From Gambelia wislizenii (lineage: Eukaryota; Chordata; Lepidosauria; Squamata; Crotaphytidae): DNA of 64,000 nt. How positions within the stretch are numbered: the first letter of the stretch is position 1; each line of letters opens with the position of its first letter. The stretch covers positions 291,054,187-291,118,186 of the forward strand of contig JAUMIR010000001.1 in the NCBI GenBank assembly GCA_030847615.1, in the 5' to 3' direction. The notes below the pieces were generated by a model, which worked only from the letters and a program-made list of their open reading frames with translations, did not search any database and was not told the origin of the DNA. Below are positions 33,660 through 45,962 of the stretch, one piece after another. A program made the translations under genes and the position numbers.

Positions 33660-33892
33660 CTAAATATCCTAAAGGTACCAGACTCTGTTTGATCTCGGAA
33701 GCTAAGGAGGATTGGCCCTGTTTAGTACTTAGATGGGAGACTGTCAACGAATACCAGGTACTGCCAGCTATATTTCAGAGAAAGCAACTGGCAAAAACAA
33801 CTCTGAGTACTCCTTGCCTAAGAAAACCCCTATGAAATTCATGGGGTTGCCATAAGTCAACAGGTGACGTGAAGGTACACCCACATACATAC
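33660..33892 (+). mobile_element. 5S-rRNA-derived SINE
   Basis: From about 33674 the sequence follows the 5S rRNA gene: tgatctcggaagctaaggag (box A region), tagtacttagatgggaga (intermediate element) and aacgaataccaggtactg (box C region). These are the internal RNA polymerase III promoter parts. The following body ends gttgccataagtcaacaggtgacgtgaaggtacac, the same tail as the tRNA-derived SINEs here. It is not a functional 5S gene: it is diverged and has a SINE tail. Confidence 0.9.
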
Positions 33893-34491
33893 ACGTGTAC
33901 ATAAGCATTTGTTGTACCATTTTCTTATACATACCTCACAATAAATATAACAGCTACAATTAGCAGAAGTCACTTCTGATTTTTTTTCTTTTGAAGGAAA
34001 ATAATTTTTGCCTCAACCACCTTACATTGTACAGAGGCCAAGAATTTTACATTGCGAAGCAACTACAAGGATGCCTCCAAAAATCAGATAACAAAATAAA
34101 GGGTTCCTCTTCCAAAAGAGGATCCTATGTATTGCACACGCACACACATACGCACACACACATCTTTCTATGAGGAACGGCTCTGGCTGTATTGTGTTGT
34201 GGTGAATGATGTCATCTCTGCAGCCAGCCATATAACAAGGTCACTGTCTCACAGAGGAAAAAATGAGGTTAGACTCATGACCTCGTGGGGTAGTCTCTTA
34301 CATGTAGCGCTCAAAAAGTAAACAATTTCTGATATGAAGATGAAATTTACTTCCCAATTTCCCCCTCTCTTTTTCCATGTAATTACTGATGACAAGAATT
34401 ACTTCTGTGTGTAGAAATAGTGATCTTACTAGAGGGAGGGAGGAAGAGAGAAAGAAAAACATGTACTTAAGAACTAAAGAACAGTGACTTT

Positions 34492-35118
34492 CGACTTGTC
34501 TATATGAGGCAATAAAATGTGTTTTGATGTGCAGTAACACCAATTCGCAGCAGCTTTCATTTATCTCCATAATTTTTTTTGCAAGATCACAAGCATATGA
34601 AGCTATCGCATTCATTGTTCAAACAGACATGCCTGCAAATCAATATGGCAAGTACAAGTGAATTACTCATGGTTTTATTCCCACCAGTTGCCACCACAAA
34701 ACAATATTTTTTTGAAAAAGCAAATCCAAGGTGTGGAAGTGCGATCTTCCACTTAAATAAGCAGGTGGGGGAAGGCGAATTTGTTGACACAGTGCATGAT
34801 CACTACAGTGAAAATCCAACATGGCGGTTCCAGGTGCTTGCCTTGCCAGCAAGCCACCCCTGCGCATGTCCAACCAATCAGCTGTCCACTCTGAGAATGT
34901 GTAGCAATGCAGCTCAGTTGTCCTAATGAGTGATGGTGCAGATTCCCACACATTATTTTTTTTTTTTAAATATGGGGAAAGCTATAAAGGCTTTTCCCAC
35001 AAAGTACTTGGCATTTTGGCCCCACTCCTTCCAAATATGGTGGATTGATGTGGGATCCCATTAGACAAAATGTATTCTCAGATTCTATCAGGAGTTTTTT
35101 CATCATATAGACAAGCCC
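34492..35118 (+). mobile_element. hAT-like MITE, CTTGTCTA-end family
   Basis: Left end cgacttgtctatatgagg and right end catcatatagacaagccc. The interior matches 58647-59280 closely: gatgtgcagtaacaccaatt, aatccaaggtgtggaagtg and ccaaccaatcagctg. No transposase. Confidence 0.83.
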
Positions 35119-35546
35119 ATATAGACATACACCCTGTGCTCTTCTGTTAAAACTGTTTTTTAAATATTAGCAGTATTAACAATATTATACTCACAGCACA
35201 GCTTCCAAAGTCTTTCAACAGTGGTGTAATAGGATGAGCTGCCAAACTGATGGTGCATGGAGGACTGTCAGTGCTGTCTGAGGAATTCTGGGAGTTGTAG
35301 TTCATAAAGGTAACATCTCTAAGTTGTGTTCTCTTGCATCATGAACATCAGTTTCATTTGCAGAAATCAGAAGAGAACCTTTACAAGCCATGGAGATGAA
35401 CATGCTGAACCCCTGATTCCTATAGATAAAGCTGCAGTTAAAGGCAAATAGTCAGATGGGCCTGTTTTTTTTAAAAAAGAAAGTGGGGTAACCCTAAGGG
35501 AATGGTGGGCAGATGAGAAGCAGGTAGCCATATTTGTTGCAGCAAA

Positions 35547-35594
<48 letters not shown>

Positions 35595-36225
35595 GAAATG
35601 TCTCACGGCATCTGAAGGACTAAATAAATTAAAAGAGTACAGTGGGCCCTTGGTGTCCACTGGGGTTTGGTTCCAGGACCTCCCGTGGATACCAAAATCT
35701 ATGGATGTTCAAGCCATATTATATACAATGTCACATTAAAATGGCATCCTTTATATAAAATGGTGAATAGCAAGATTTGCTTTTTAGAATATATATATAG
35801 ATTCTCTCTCTGTGTGTAGTGACCACTGTTGTTATATGATTGGAAGGCCTGGGAAGCAGGACCAATTCTACTGTTAGCCAGAGTGAGGAAGCTGTCTTGG
35901 GCATTTAGGTGTAATGAAAGTGTTACCCTATACACTCGGGGGGTCTTAAAGGACCCTCAAAATATTGACATTAATTTGGGGAATTAATATACTCAGTTTG
36001 GCTATGCAAGAGGAACAACAGAGCAGAATCTTTGGACCTATGTTGACCAGTACTAAGGAGGAGATGTCAAGCTAGATAGTATAGTGAATTGATCTTTACT
36101 GGAAAAAATAATAATAACATTCACACACACATTCAGGCTTCAAGTATTCATGCAAGGCTAGTGAATAAAGTGGGAAGTATCAGGATAGAGGAATAGAGAA
36201 GGGAGATGTTTGTGGGAGATACAAC
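35119..36225. other. Unassigned DNA with (AAAG)n
   Basis: Contains the purine tract at 35545-35594. The short phrase gggagttgtagttc (35290) is a common hAT-derived fragment. No gene recognised. Confidence 0.45.
35545..35594. repeat. (AAAG)n microsatellite
   Basis: About 12 uninterrupted AAAG units on the plus strand. Confidence 0.97.
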
Positions 36226-36838
36226 ACTTGTCCTGTGGCGCAGTGGTTAAATGCCAGTACTGCAAATCACCACGTTGCAAGTTCGATTCCAGCGGGCTCC
36301 AAGGTTCACTCAGCCTTCCATCCTTTCGTAGGTCAGTAAAATGAGCACCCAGCTTGTGGGGGCAATTAGCTAACACACATTGGGAACTGCTTAATGCAGT
36401 GATGGGCAACCTTTTGAGCTTGGTGTGTCAAACTTTGCCAAAAAACTGAGCATAACTCGGGTGGTGTGTCACTCTGAGGAAAAGACTTTAGGGAGGTGGG
36501 GGTGGGTGGGTGGAGGAAAGTGGCGACCAGGGCTTCGAAGCCCTGATCACCACTTTAGGGAGGGTGGGAGGGGGGAGGAAAGTGGCAACAAGGGCTTTGA
36601 AGCCCCAATCACCACTTTAGGGAGGGTGGGGTGTGTGAAACATCCTTCTCGACATGCGGCCGCGTGTCATCAGAAATGGCTACGCGTGTCAGCGCTGACA
36701 CACATGTCATAGGTTCGCCATCACTGGCTTAATGCAATGTAGATGTGTAAATTACTATTGCTTAAAATAATTTGTAAGCCACTTTGATAGCCTTGTGACT
36801 GAAGAATGGGGTATAAATAAATAAATAAAATAGAGCAG
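36226..36838 (+). mobile_element. Sauria-type SINE, interrupted by a hAT MITE
   Basis: Head tgtggcgcagtggttaaatg with a near-perfect box B caagttcgattcc, body gccttccatcctttcgtagg and tcagtaaaatgagcaccc. After the inserted element at 36397-36726 it resumes with taagccactttgatagc and ends in (AAAT)n. Same family as 12305. Confidence 0.92.
36397..36726 (+). mobile_element. hAT MITE with perfect 8-bp target duplication
   Basis: Ends cagtgatgggcaacctttt and cataggttcgccatcactg. The 8-mer gcttaatg lies immediately on both sides (36389-36396 and 36727-36734), the hAT signature. Inside, a G-rich block of about 70 bp (gggagg...aaagtggc...ccactttag) is tandemly duplicated. Confidence 0.95.
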
Positions 36839-38404
36839 AAGTTCCTGCAGCAGCAGGAATCTCAGAATGAACTCTGAGGGTCAGTCAGCAAACCGGCAGC
36901 ATGGATGCAGGAGGAGGAGCTGAAGACAATTTGGTGTTGTTTTGAAGGGGTTTTTATAGTTAATATTTGTCTTCAGGGGATTGAATCTATAGTAGGAGAC
37001 AATGCTCTTTGGAGCTGCCCAGGGAGAGACAAAGGCACTCTGGATATGTTAATGGCCTCTTAATATGTGGACACTTTGCAATTGAATGGGGGAAAGCAAC
37101 TTCCTTTGTTTGGGAAGGGTGAAAGAATGAGTTTGGGAAGGGTTTGCACCTCCCAGCCTTGGCTGATAGGATTAGCCAGGTCTTTGTGCCTTCAGGTGCC
37201 TTGCAAATTAGCATTTCTTTGGAATATAGGTGGCCCCTCCTTAAGTTCATATCTGCCTGGGTCTGAACACTAGTCTTTGCAATTGGTTGGAATTTGCCAG
37301 CTTTAATGGCCACACAGCGTGGAAGCCCACATTTGACCTAATTATTAAATATTGCCAATTATGTTATAGATATGGGGCAAGGGGCGTCAGGGTAGGTAAC
37401 AAAGGGGCAACACATGGTTACTTGTTTAATTTGCTTTTCTTGTATTCCAGAGATGGGGAGAAGTATTTGTGGGATGTCCTGTGTCATGTGCCTCCTGGCT
37501 TTGACTATCGAGTGCATTGTTTTGAGTGCATGGCACCATTTGCTGTTTTGTTTTGGGCAGCAAAATGTCTTGGATTGCCTGCCCTTCTGAGCAGAAAATG
37601 CAGAGAGAACCCTTCATTTGTACAGAATGATTGGGTCAGCATCTGGAAGAGTACATGTCCTCTCCCGCAGCCTAGCAACAGACACACAGAGTGGTGTGGG
37701 GGAAAAGAAGAGAAAGAAGACAGCATATGCTGTGGGGTTTATGGAAAGCCTTTTTTTTTAAGTGTGAAAAATCAGAGCTGGTAAGACACTCCTTTGCTAG
37801 GAATTGCCACTCCTCTCTGTGGGTTGGATTACAAGATTGAATCTATTTTGCAAACAGTATGCCACATATTTCCAGCAACTATACAAATGTTGCCCCCGAG
37901 TGATACTTATAATTAGCAATTTAGTTGAAATGTCAGGAGGAATAAAGTTTTATCAGCTGTAGAAAATTAATTGGAGATGTCCTGGTAAATGAACGTTTCA
38001 TTACCCATATAGGAACCCAGACAGTTTTTCGCTGCTTGCAAGGTGCTCCTGCCAGATTGGAAGGGTTTGGTGCTAGAGGGCAGCACTCAAGGGTAGGGTA
38101 GTTAATACAGATCAGTAGTGTACCCTACTGCATAAACAAGAAAGGAAGCCTAAGCTCAAAGGCACCTGGCTCACATTCACCGGTCTGGATTTCTTAATGT
38201 TATTTTCAGATTAGAAAGTGGGGATCTTTGTCAGACATGTTTCCATAATGATACATGCAGAATGCTTCCTATAAATCCACTTTCAGAAGATAATTAAAAG
38301 GTTGGATGCAGGCATATACATTACATACACACAGTTTCATCATCTTAAATCCTACAAGGGTAACTGTGTCATCAGTTTCTGGATAAGTAACCAATCAACT
38401 ATAT
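36839..38404. other. Unassigned intergenic DNA
   Basis: No gene or intact repeat identified. A fragment gggcagcaaaatgtcttgg (37555) recalls a hAT-derived repeat also seen near 5910. Confidence 0.45.
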
Positions 38405-38533
38405 CAGTGGTTCTGGTCATCTGGTTCTTTGGGACTTTTGCTCCCAGAAGCCCCAGCCAGCTGAGTCAATGGTCAAACATTCTGAGAGCTGACATGCAAA
38501 ACATCTGGAGAACCAAATATTGACAACCACTAG
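38405..38533 (+). mobile_element. Short hAT MITE
   Basis: Ends cagtggttctggtcatctgg and aatattgacaaccactag. Flanks aactatat and aactacat agree at 7 of 8 positions. 129 bp, no coding. Confidence 0.8.
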
Positions 38534-38756
38534 AACTACATGATTCTGCCCCATGCATGTATGTATGTTACACAGGTCCCAGTCAATAGACTGTGTTACT
38601 ATGGATGGCAGAGATGAGACAATTGTATTAGATCAGTGCTTAGGACTGGATCAGACCTTTCCCATACTTGAAACAATGTGTTAAAATGAGTCCACCCCTT
38701 TACACCTTTACTACTGCTCTGGACCCGAAATCAGGGATTACTCAGAGTCTTATTCA

Positions 38757-40027
38757 GGGGGTAGTGGGTCAGAAACGGGCTATAAGGGCCCATCTGACAA
38801 TCTCCTCAGTCTCATTTTCCATGCAAGACAAGTGTTTCATTCTCCATAATGGCAGGGCCAGGCCTCCCAGACACATACAGATGCACTGCCTGTGTGTCCC
38901 ACTAGTCCCAATCAAGTCCAATTGGTTCCAATGAAACCTCCCCCCAGAACAACACGTAAGGAGGTGCACAGTTGGTCCGTGATGCTGTTGCTTGGAATCG
39001 GAAGCCTGTCTTTATCTACCTTCAAAACTCTATTGACTGCAAGGGAGTTGTGATACTAATTTGATTTCCCAGGAGAAATTCTAATATGATTTCTCCCCTT
39101 ACTGATTATAGTAATTTGTTTCCATGTATTTATGTAATACAACGGGGATCATCCATGCTAGACAGCTGTGGCATGTTCAAATACTTAGCAACTGAGTGCA
39201 CCATCAAGATGAGAGAGCAGGAAGAGGTTCCAGACTTCCCCATCCTGTCATCTTCCAAAAGTGTTGGCCTACCAAGTGTCCAGGCACTGTCTGGGCAACC
39301 AACCAAACCTGCATATTGCTTACACAGTCTCGCAGTCAGCTTGGTGACTCTCTCCCCTTTCCAGCTCACTTTGCAAGCAGTGAGCACATGCACGGTCAGT
39401 CCTAAGCAAGCCTCCACAGACAAGGACTGTCAAAAAGAGCAGATTCCTCATCAAATGAATGGAACCTGTCCTTAATTTGCAAGCATTGAAAGAGCGAGCA
39501 TCAGATAATGAGTCATCAAAAAGTGGGGGCTTCCTGTATGTCTATATGGGATTGTAGCTTTAATCAGACTGCAGAGAGCTTTTCAAATTGTTATCTTGAG
39601 ACATATTGTCTATTGTAGATGGAGCTTCCACACCCTTAATCAGCATCTTTTCCCCTTCCCTGCCTGACTTTGTGTGTGCATACATGCATGCACACATGCA
39701 TGTATGCTTAATATCTAGCCCAAGGAAATGTTTTGTCAACAATTTGTAGATTTAAATTGAACCAATAAAGGCATTATGGTTTCCCCCGCTTAATATACTG
39801 CTTACCTTTCCTTTTTTTTTCTTTTGGTGTTTGTTTGTTTTTTGTTTGTTTTTTGGTCAGTAAAAGCTCTTGCAGTCTGCTGGCAAAAATTACTGTTTCT
39901 AAAATATGCATTTACATGGCAATGTGCTAGTTTGTTTGTTTTTTAAGTCAGCATATTCACTGTTTTGCCAGAGATACTCAAACCTTTCTGTCTCTAAGCT
40001 TTTCAAACAGTAGGTGGTTAGACAGAA

Positions 40028-40069
<42 letters not shown>

Positions 40070-40187
40070 GACAGATAGGTAGGTAAGTAGGTAGGTAGGA
40101 GTCATGTCTATACTGATGGGAAAACTCATATCCACTTTTTTTTTTTTTGGCGATATTGAGGGTGTGTGAAAACATGTCTCATTGTAA
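38757..40187 (+). repeat. Recent duplicated segment, copy A
   Basis: About 1.43 kb that matches 54396-56470 (copy B, minus its LTR) nearly base for base. Differences are scattered substitutions, small indels (a 2-nt change at about 39429, a 9-12 nt change near 39905 and 39970) and length changes in simple repeats. It starts in the middle of a MITE right end that is complete only in copy B. It is bracketed by aatcagggattactcag at 38729-38745 and 40186-40202. Confidence 0.92.
40028..40070. repeat. (GATA)n microsatellite in duplicate A
   Basis: About 10 GATA units followed by AGGT repeats. In copy B the same spot has only (AGGT)n. Confidence 0.95.
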
Positions 40188-40354
40188 TCAGGGATTACTC
40201 AGTCTTAAGTCACAAGATGAAGCCATGGGTGTCCAGGCTCAAGGATGGTTAATGCCTTCAGTACAAAGTGTGCGAAAGGATCAGTAGCTCTGGAACTGGA
40301 CTCAGCATGAAGGAGAACAAAGGGACCAAGTAGCTTGACTCTGTGGGACAGTTA

Positions 40355-40685
40355 GGACTTTTTCGGATGGCGATCTGTAACGGAAGCAGCCTCGTCCCCA
40401 TTGCGAGGCTGCAGCATGGCAGGGGGTCCATTTCGAATGACGCTGTCCCCCTACCGATACTGTTGCAGAAGAGCTGGGAGGCTGCAGCGCTATATTTAGC
40501 GATTTTCTAATCACGGTCCACTTTCATGATTAGAAGATCGCTAAATATAGCGCTGCAGCCTCCCAGCTCTTCTGCAACAGTATCGGTAGGGGGACAGCGT
40601 CATCCGAAACGGACCCCCTGCCGCGCTGCAGCCTCACAACAGAGACGAGCCTGCTTGCGTTACAAATCACCGTCCGAAAAAGTCC
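40355..40685. mobile_element. Near-perfect 331-bp palindrome (Harbinger-like MITE)
   Basis: Starts ggactttttcggatggcgat and ends caccgtccgaaaaagtcc. The arms are almost fully complementary around a centre near 40520 (cactttc between tgattag-type arms). The triplet tta flanks both sides (40352-40354, 40686-40688), a 3-bp TTA target duplication as made by PIF/Harbinger transposases. No transposase is encoded. Confidence 0.92.
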
Positions 40686-40707
40686 TTAGATTCTCACTGT
40701 TTGACTG

Positions 40708-41290
40708 AGGACTTGTCTATACATGGCCAAAATAAAAAAAGAAAAGAGTAACGCACAGTAATGACATTTTGCAGCAGCTACAACTTGTGTTTTTGTCCTC
40801 ATAAGCTTCACATGCAAGATGACAGTCGCAAGTGATTTACTCTTGTTTGTACTTACCTCAATTTGCCACTGTCAGACTTAAAACCTGATGTCCAAGGTCT
40901 GTTAGAGTGATTTTTTAGATTTAAAAGAGAAAAAAAAGACACCCAATTTTCTCACCTTAGTGCTTGCTCACTAAGGCAAAAATCCAGCATGGCAGCAGCA
41001 GGTGCTAGCCTTGTTAGCAAACCCTGCCCCCTGCACTCACCCAGCCAATCAGCTTTATGCTTCCTCTCCTATGGGAAAGCAATTCATATTGAATCACTTG
41101 TCCCAATGAGCAGGAATGTGCATTCCCTGCAGAGCTTTTTAAAAACTTTGGGAAAAGCCGCAAAGGCTTTCTCTGCATATTTTATGGTGGATTTCGCCCC
41201 CCTCCTTCCTAATACAGCAGGATCCCATTTAGACAGATCATATTCCCTGCTAATTCCATGAGAATTATTTTCACCATTTAGACAACCCCT
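40708..41290 (+). mobile_element. hAT-like MITE, CTTGTCTA-end family
   Basis: Left end aggacttgtctatacatgg and right end accatttagacaacccctta. The interior shares caatcagctttatgcttcc and cccaatgagcaggaatg with 58647-59280. The flanking 8-mer tttgactg occurs at 40700 and, a little beyond the right end, at 41304. A further partial member begins at 41322 (agggcttgtctacacagg) and fades near 41520. Confidence 0.72.
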
Positions 41291-41852
41291 TAGTTAAAGG
41301 AGATTTGACTGAGTCTAGCTGACTGAGGGCTTGTCTACACAGGCAATAAAACCTGTACTCACCCCATATTCACAGCACAGTTGAAACACAACATTTTCAG
41401 TGATGTACATTTTTACCAGAGTTTCTGTAGGAAACCCTGAATCTGTAAGATTTGCAACTTGCTCTACATTTGATCATGCAAACGCTGTGGATTGGCTTCA
41501 GATCAAAGTCAGGGTGGGACTCCAGATATTCTGTCTCTTTGCGGGTTAACATTAAACATTAAAATATTAAAATGCATTTTAAAATGCTATACAGACACTT
41601 AAAAATCTTAAAAGCAGCACTGCACAGGATTAGATGCCCAGCCCTTATCAGCTGGTAAAAATCCAATAGGACAAAAATGTTTAAACCTGCCGCCGGTGGG
41701 AGAGCAAGGATGGGGCCATCCTGGCCTCTCTGGGGAGAGAGTTCCAAAGTCTGGGAGTAACCATCGAGAAGGCCCTCTCCCTTGTTCCCACCAAACAAGC
41801 CTAAGAAGGTGGTGGGACAGATAGAAGAGCCTCTCCAGAAGATATTAGAGCT

Positions 41853-44800
41853 CGGACATAATTTGTTTACAAGAAACAAAGATAAAGGAAAAAGATGTTA
41901 AGTTTTTTTTAAAAAAATCCCAAATTAGGCCAAGCATTTATTTCAGCATCATCAAAAAAAGAAGAAAGGAGTAGTGATCTGTATCAGTAAAAAGATACTA
42001 TGCCAATGAAATTTTTAATGATAAAGAAGGACATACCACTGGAGTAGAACTACAACTTCAAAATCTAAAATTATTATTGATTGGAGTATACGCACCACTA
42101 GACAAAAAAGAAGACTTCTTTTGGAAAATTAATGAGAAAATGGAACAATATGATCAACCTAATTTATTAGTAACAGGAGACTTCAATGGACTCATTAACC
42201 CACAAAGAGACAGACTATCCGATAAACAAACTTTTAAAAATCAAGGTAATTTGGCTAAATCCTTCTTTGAATTGATGGAAGACCAATCCTTGTTAGATGT
42301 CTGGACTCACAAGTATGAGAATGCTAAAGGCTTTACATTTTATTCTGATCGTCACAAATCCATGTAATGAATAGACAAATTCCTGATCTCAAAAGAACTT
42401 CATTCAAAGATCAAAGAAATGGATATTATCCCTAAAATAATCTCAGACCACAATACAATCAAACTAACACTGCACACAATTAAAAATAATTTAATTGGAG
42501 GCTAAATGAAGAACTCTTAAAAGATGAGGAATTTATGAAATCAGCCCCCCCCAAAAAAAAGACACTAAACTTTTTTTATGGAAAACAATCTGGAAGAGAC
42601 AAATAAGAAAATAATTTGGGACACCAGCAAGGCATTTATGCAAAGGGTCTTTATACAAAGAGGAACACAGGTGAAAAAGCAAAAACAAGAGAAATCTCAA
42701 AAACTGTGCAAGAAATAAAAAAAGAAAGAAGAGAAAATTAGGAAAAACCAACAGATAAGAAACTACAAGATGAAATAAAATTATTACAAAAACAAATTAA
42801 AGCTGAAGCTACAGACAAAATTGCTAAAAATCTAAAATGAGCAAAGCAAACATATTTTGAACAAGCTAACAAGACAGGATGTTGGCTTGCCCATAAAAAT
42901 GATTACAGAAATTGTACAAGAAGGCAAGACATATACCGTTCAGGAAAAAATAAAAGAGATTTTTGCCAAATACCTCAAAGAATTATATGATGAAAAAGAA
43001 ACTTTACAAGAAGACATAGAAAAAATAAAAAACTACATAAATAAAGCTAATATAGACTAACAGATAAACAAAAGAAAGCTTTAAATGCACCAATAACAAA
43101 AACAGAAATGTCCACAGCAATAAAAACAAACAAACCAAGGAAAGCACCAGGAAAAACAAACCAAGGAAAGCACCAGGAATATGGACTTACAAATATATAC
43201 TATAAAACACTTGAAGAAGAATTAACTACACTGTTATTAAATACTATAAATGAAATAACCACCCAAGGGAAGCCAGAAACATGGAATTATACAAACATAT
43301 CATTGATACCCAAGGAAGATAAGAATAAAAAAGAAATCCAGAATTACAAGCCAGTCTCACTTTTAAACACCGACTATAAAATAGTTACTAATACTGATGG
43401 AAAGATTAAAAAGAATATTAAATGAACTAATACCTGAAGATCAAAGCAGATTCCTATCTGGAAGATATCTAAAAGATAATATAAGGACTGTGCCTAGACA
43501 TAATTGAATAGTACGAGAAATGCAATGAGAAGAAAATGGTGATGGTTTTCATAGATGTGGAGAAAGCTTTTAATAATGTGAAATGGATTTCAATGATAGA
43601 AATTATGAAAAGGATGGAAATGGGTGTTGACTTCATTTAAAAAGTGGAAAACATCTACAAGGACCAGAAAGCACAATTAATTATAAATGGTGAAAGATCA
43701 GAAACATTCAAAATAAAAAATGGAGCCAGACAAGGCTGCCTGCAATCTCCTCTACTATTTATAATAGTGATTGAAATTCTAAATAAAGCAATTAGAGCAA
43801 ATAAAAAAATACAAGGGGTTAAACTCATAGGCCAAGAATATCAAGTAAAAGCATTTGTGGATGATTTAGTAATTTTCATAGAAGATCCCTGCAGAAGAAC
43901 TGATGAAAATGATGAAAGAATTTGTCAAAATCTCTGGATTCAAAATAAATAAAGAAAAAAACAATAATCTTAACCAAAAACATGACAAAGGTTGAGGAAA
44001 ATGAACTAATGCATAAATCTGGTTGCAAAGTAGAAAAGAAGGTAAAATATCTAGGTGTTTGGATAATCAAAAGAAATGCTGACCTGTGTGAAAATAACTT
44101 CAAGAAAACTTGGCATGAAATTAAAAAGGACCTTGAAAAACAGCCAAGATTAAAATTTTCATTATCAGGAAAAAATTTTACCTAGAATGATCTTTCTATT
44201 TCAAAACCTTCCAGTTATTTTTAATGAAAAAAATCTTCTACAAATGGGAAAAAGAATTGAAAAAAATTATGTAGGGAGGAAGAAAACCAGATAAAATGGA
44301 AAATGTTATTAGACAATAAAGATAGAGGAGGATGTGGCCTACCAAATTTAAAACTCTATTATCATGCTTATGGTTTAATTTGGACAATAGATTGGATGAA
44401 ACTTGAAAATGAAAAATTACTATCCTTAGAAGGATTTAACTTATATTATGGCTGGTATGCATATACATGGTATAGAAGAACACAAATTAATAAAGAATTT
44501 GAAAACGTTATCAGAAGAGCTCTATTGAAAATCTGGCCAAAGTACAAAAATATATTTTATAATATATTACTACTTTGGATATCACCTGAAGAGGCATTCT
44601 CAGCTAGATGGAAAGCAACTGAAAAATGGTTGAGATACAAAGACATACTTTAAAAAATCAAAGAGATGAATTTGAACTGAAATCAATGGAAGAGAAAGAA
44701 AAAGGAGGTCTAAAACTACATATTGGTTTACGTATTTGCAACTTAAAAATAGATTTAAAGAGAATAATGAAAAGATAGGGTTTGACAATAAAGAAAATGA

Positions 44801-45962
44801 TCTAGACAAGGTATTATGGAGTATAGATAAAAAGAAGATAGCAAAAATTTATACATTATTGCTGACTAGAGACTTAGAACAAGACTCTGTAAAAGAAACA
44901 ATGATAAAATGGGCACAAGATCTCAACTATCCAATTGAATTAGATAGCTGGGAAAATAGTTGGAAGAAAACAAATGAGTTCACAGCATCACAAGATCTTA
45001 AAGAAAATAATCTCAGAATGACACATAGGTGGTATTATACACCAGCTAAATTAGGGGAAATCTACTGGACAGGAAATAACAAATGTTGGAAATGTTAGGA
45101 AGCGATAGGTACCTCAATACATATGTGGTGGAACTGTTCAGTAATAAAAAGTATTGGGCAAAGATTCATATGACAACTCAAGAAATGTTACAAATTAACT
45201 ACCCTATCAAACCAGAATTATACCTGTTGAATATAACTAACATTTTGGATAAAGAAATCGAGAAGATGTACTGGAGATTATTCTTGTACATTGTAACTGC
45301 AGCAAGCCTAGTACTGGCACAAAAGTGGAAGCAAAAAGAACCTCCAACAATTGAAGAATGGTTAATCAAATTAAACAACATGAAGGAGATGGACAAATTA
45401 ATTCATTTGATTAATGATGAAGACCTGAACAAAATAGAAAATGAATGACTCCCAATTACAAGATACTGGGGGAAGAAGGGAGACCTGAATGAAGAATTAT
45501 TACAATAAGGAAATTTAAAGAAGAAAGAGGTGGAAGGGAGTAAATAAAGTAAAAATGCAATAAAACAAAATAGAAATAAAAAGATAGATAATAAATATGC
45601 ATAACAAAATACAAACATAAACATACATACACACAAACATATAAAGGTATCAAATATCAATATATAGAAAGAGGAAAGAATAGGTTAGTATAATTATCTG
45701 AGCTTCCTTATTAAGAACACAATGAAAAGGTAGAAATACAAATTATAAATAAAATTTACTGAAGTGCAAAAGAGATAAAAATTAAGACAGAAATGTCTAG
45801 TAGGTTGAACACTGGGAAGTCATTAAGAATAGAAGATTCTGTATAATATGACAAGAAGCATTTTTATTTAGAAAATGACATTCAGATTAAAATGTACTGA
45901 TAACAGTGTATGAATCAATACTTTTTTGTTTTATCTTATCTGATGTACAAAAATAGATAGAT
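41853..45962 (+). mobile_element. L1-type LINE, 5'-truncated, inserted in L2
   Basis: Plus-strand frames give an L1 ORF2. It starts inside the endonuclease (Ile-Ile-Cys-Leu-Gln-Glu-Thr-Lys at 41855), then Thr-Gly-Asp-Phe-Asn at about 42173, and the RT blocks Val-Phe-Ile-Asp-Val-Glu-Lys-Ala-Phe (43540), Gly-Ala-Arg-Gln-Gly-Cys (43722) and Phe-Val-Asp-Asp-Leu (43853, catalytic pair intact). Further on is Gly-Gly-Cys-Gly-Leu-Pro-Asn-Leu (44323) and Cys-Trp-Lys-Cys near 45090. Many stops and frameshifts. The 3' end is in ATAG repeats at about 45960. No clear target duplication; about 70 bp of L2 seem lost at the site. Confidence 0.93.

Noticed and set aside
33660..33892. Functional 5S rRNA gene
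   Set aside because: Only the internal part of 5S is present, with substitutions, and it runs into a SINE body instead of a T-run terminator.
39086..39475. Open frame conserved in both duplicates (also 54725-55126)
   Set aside because: Similarity is explained by the recent duplication. A 2-nt difference changes the C-terminal frame between copies, which argues against coding constraint.
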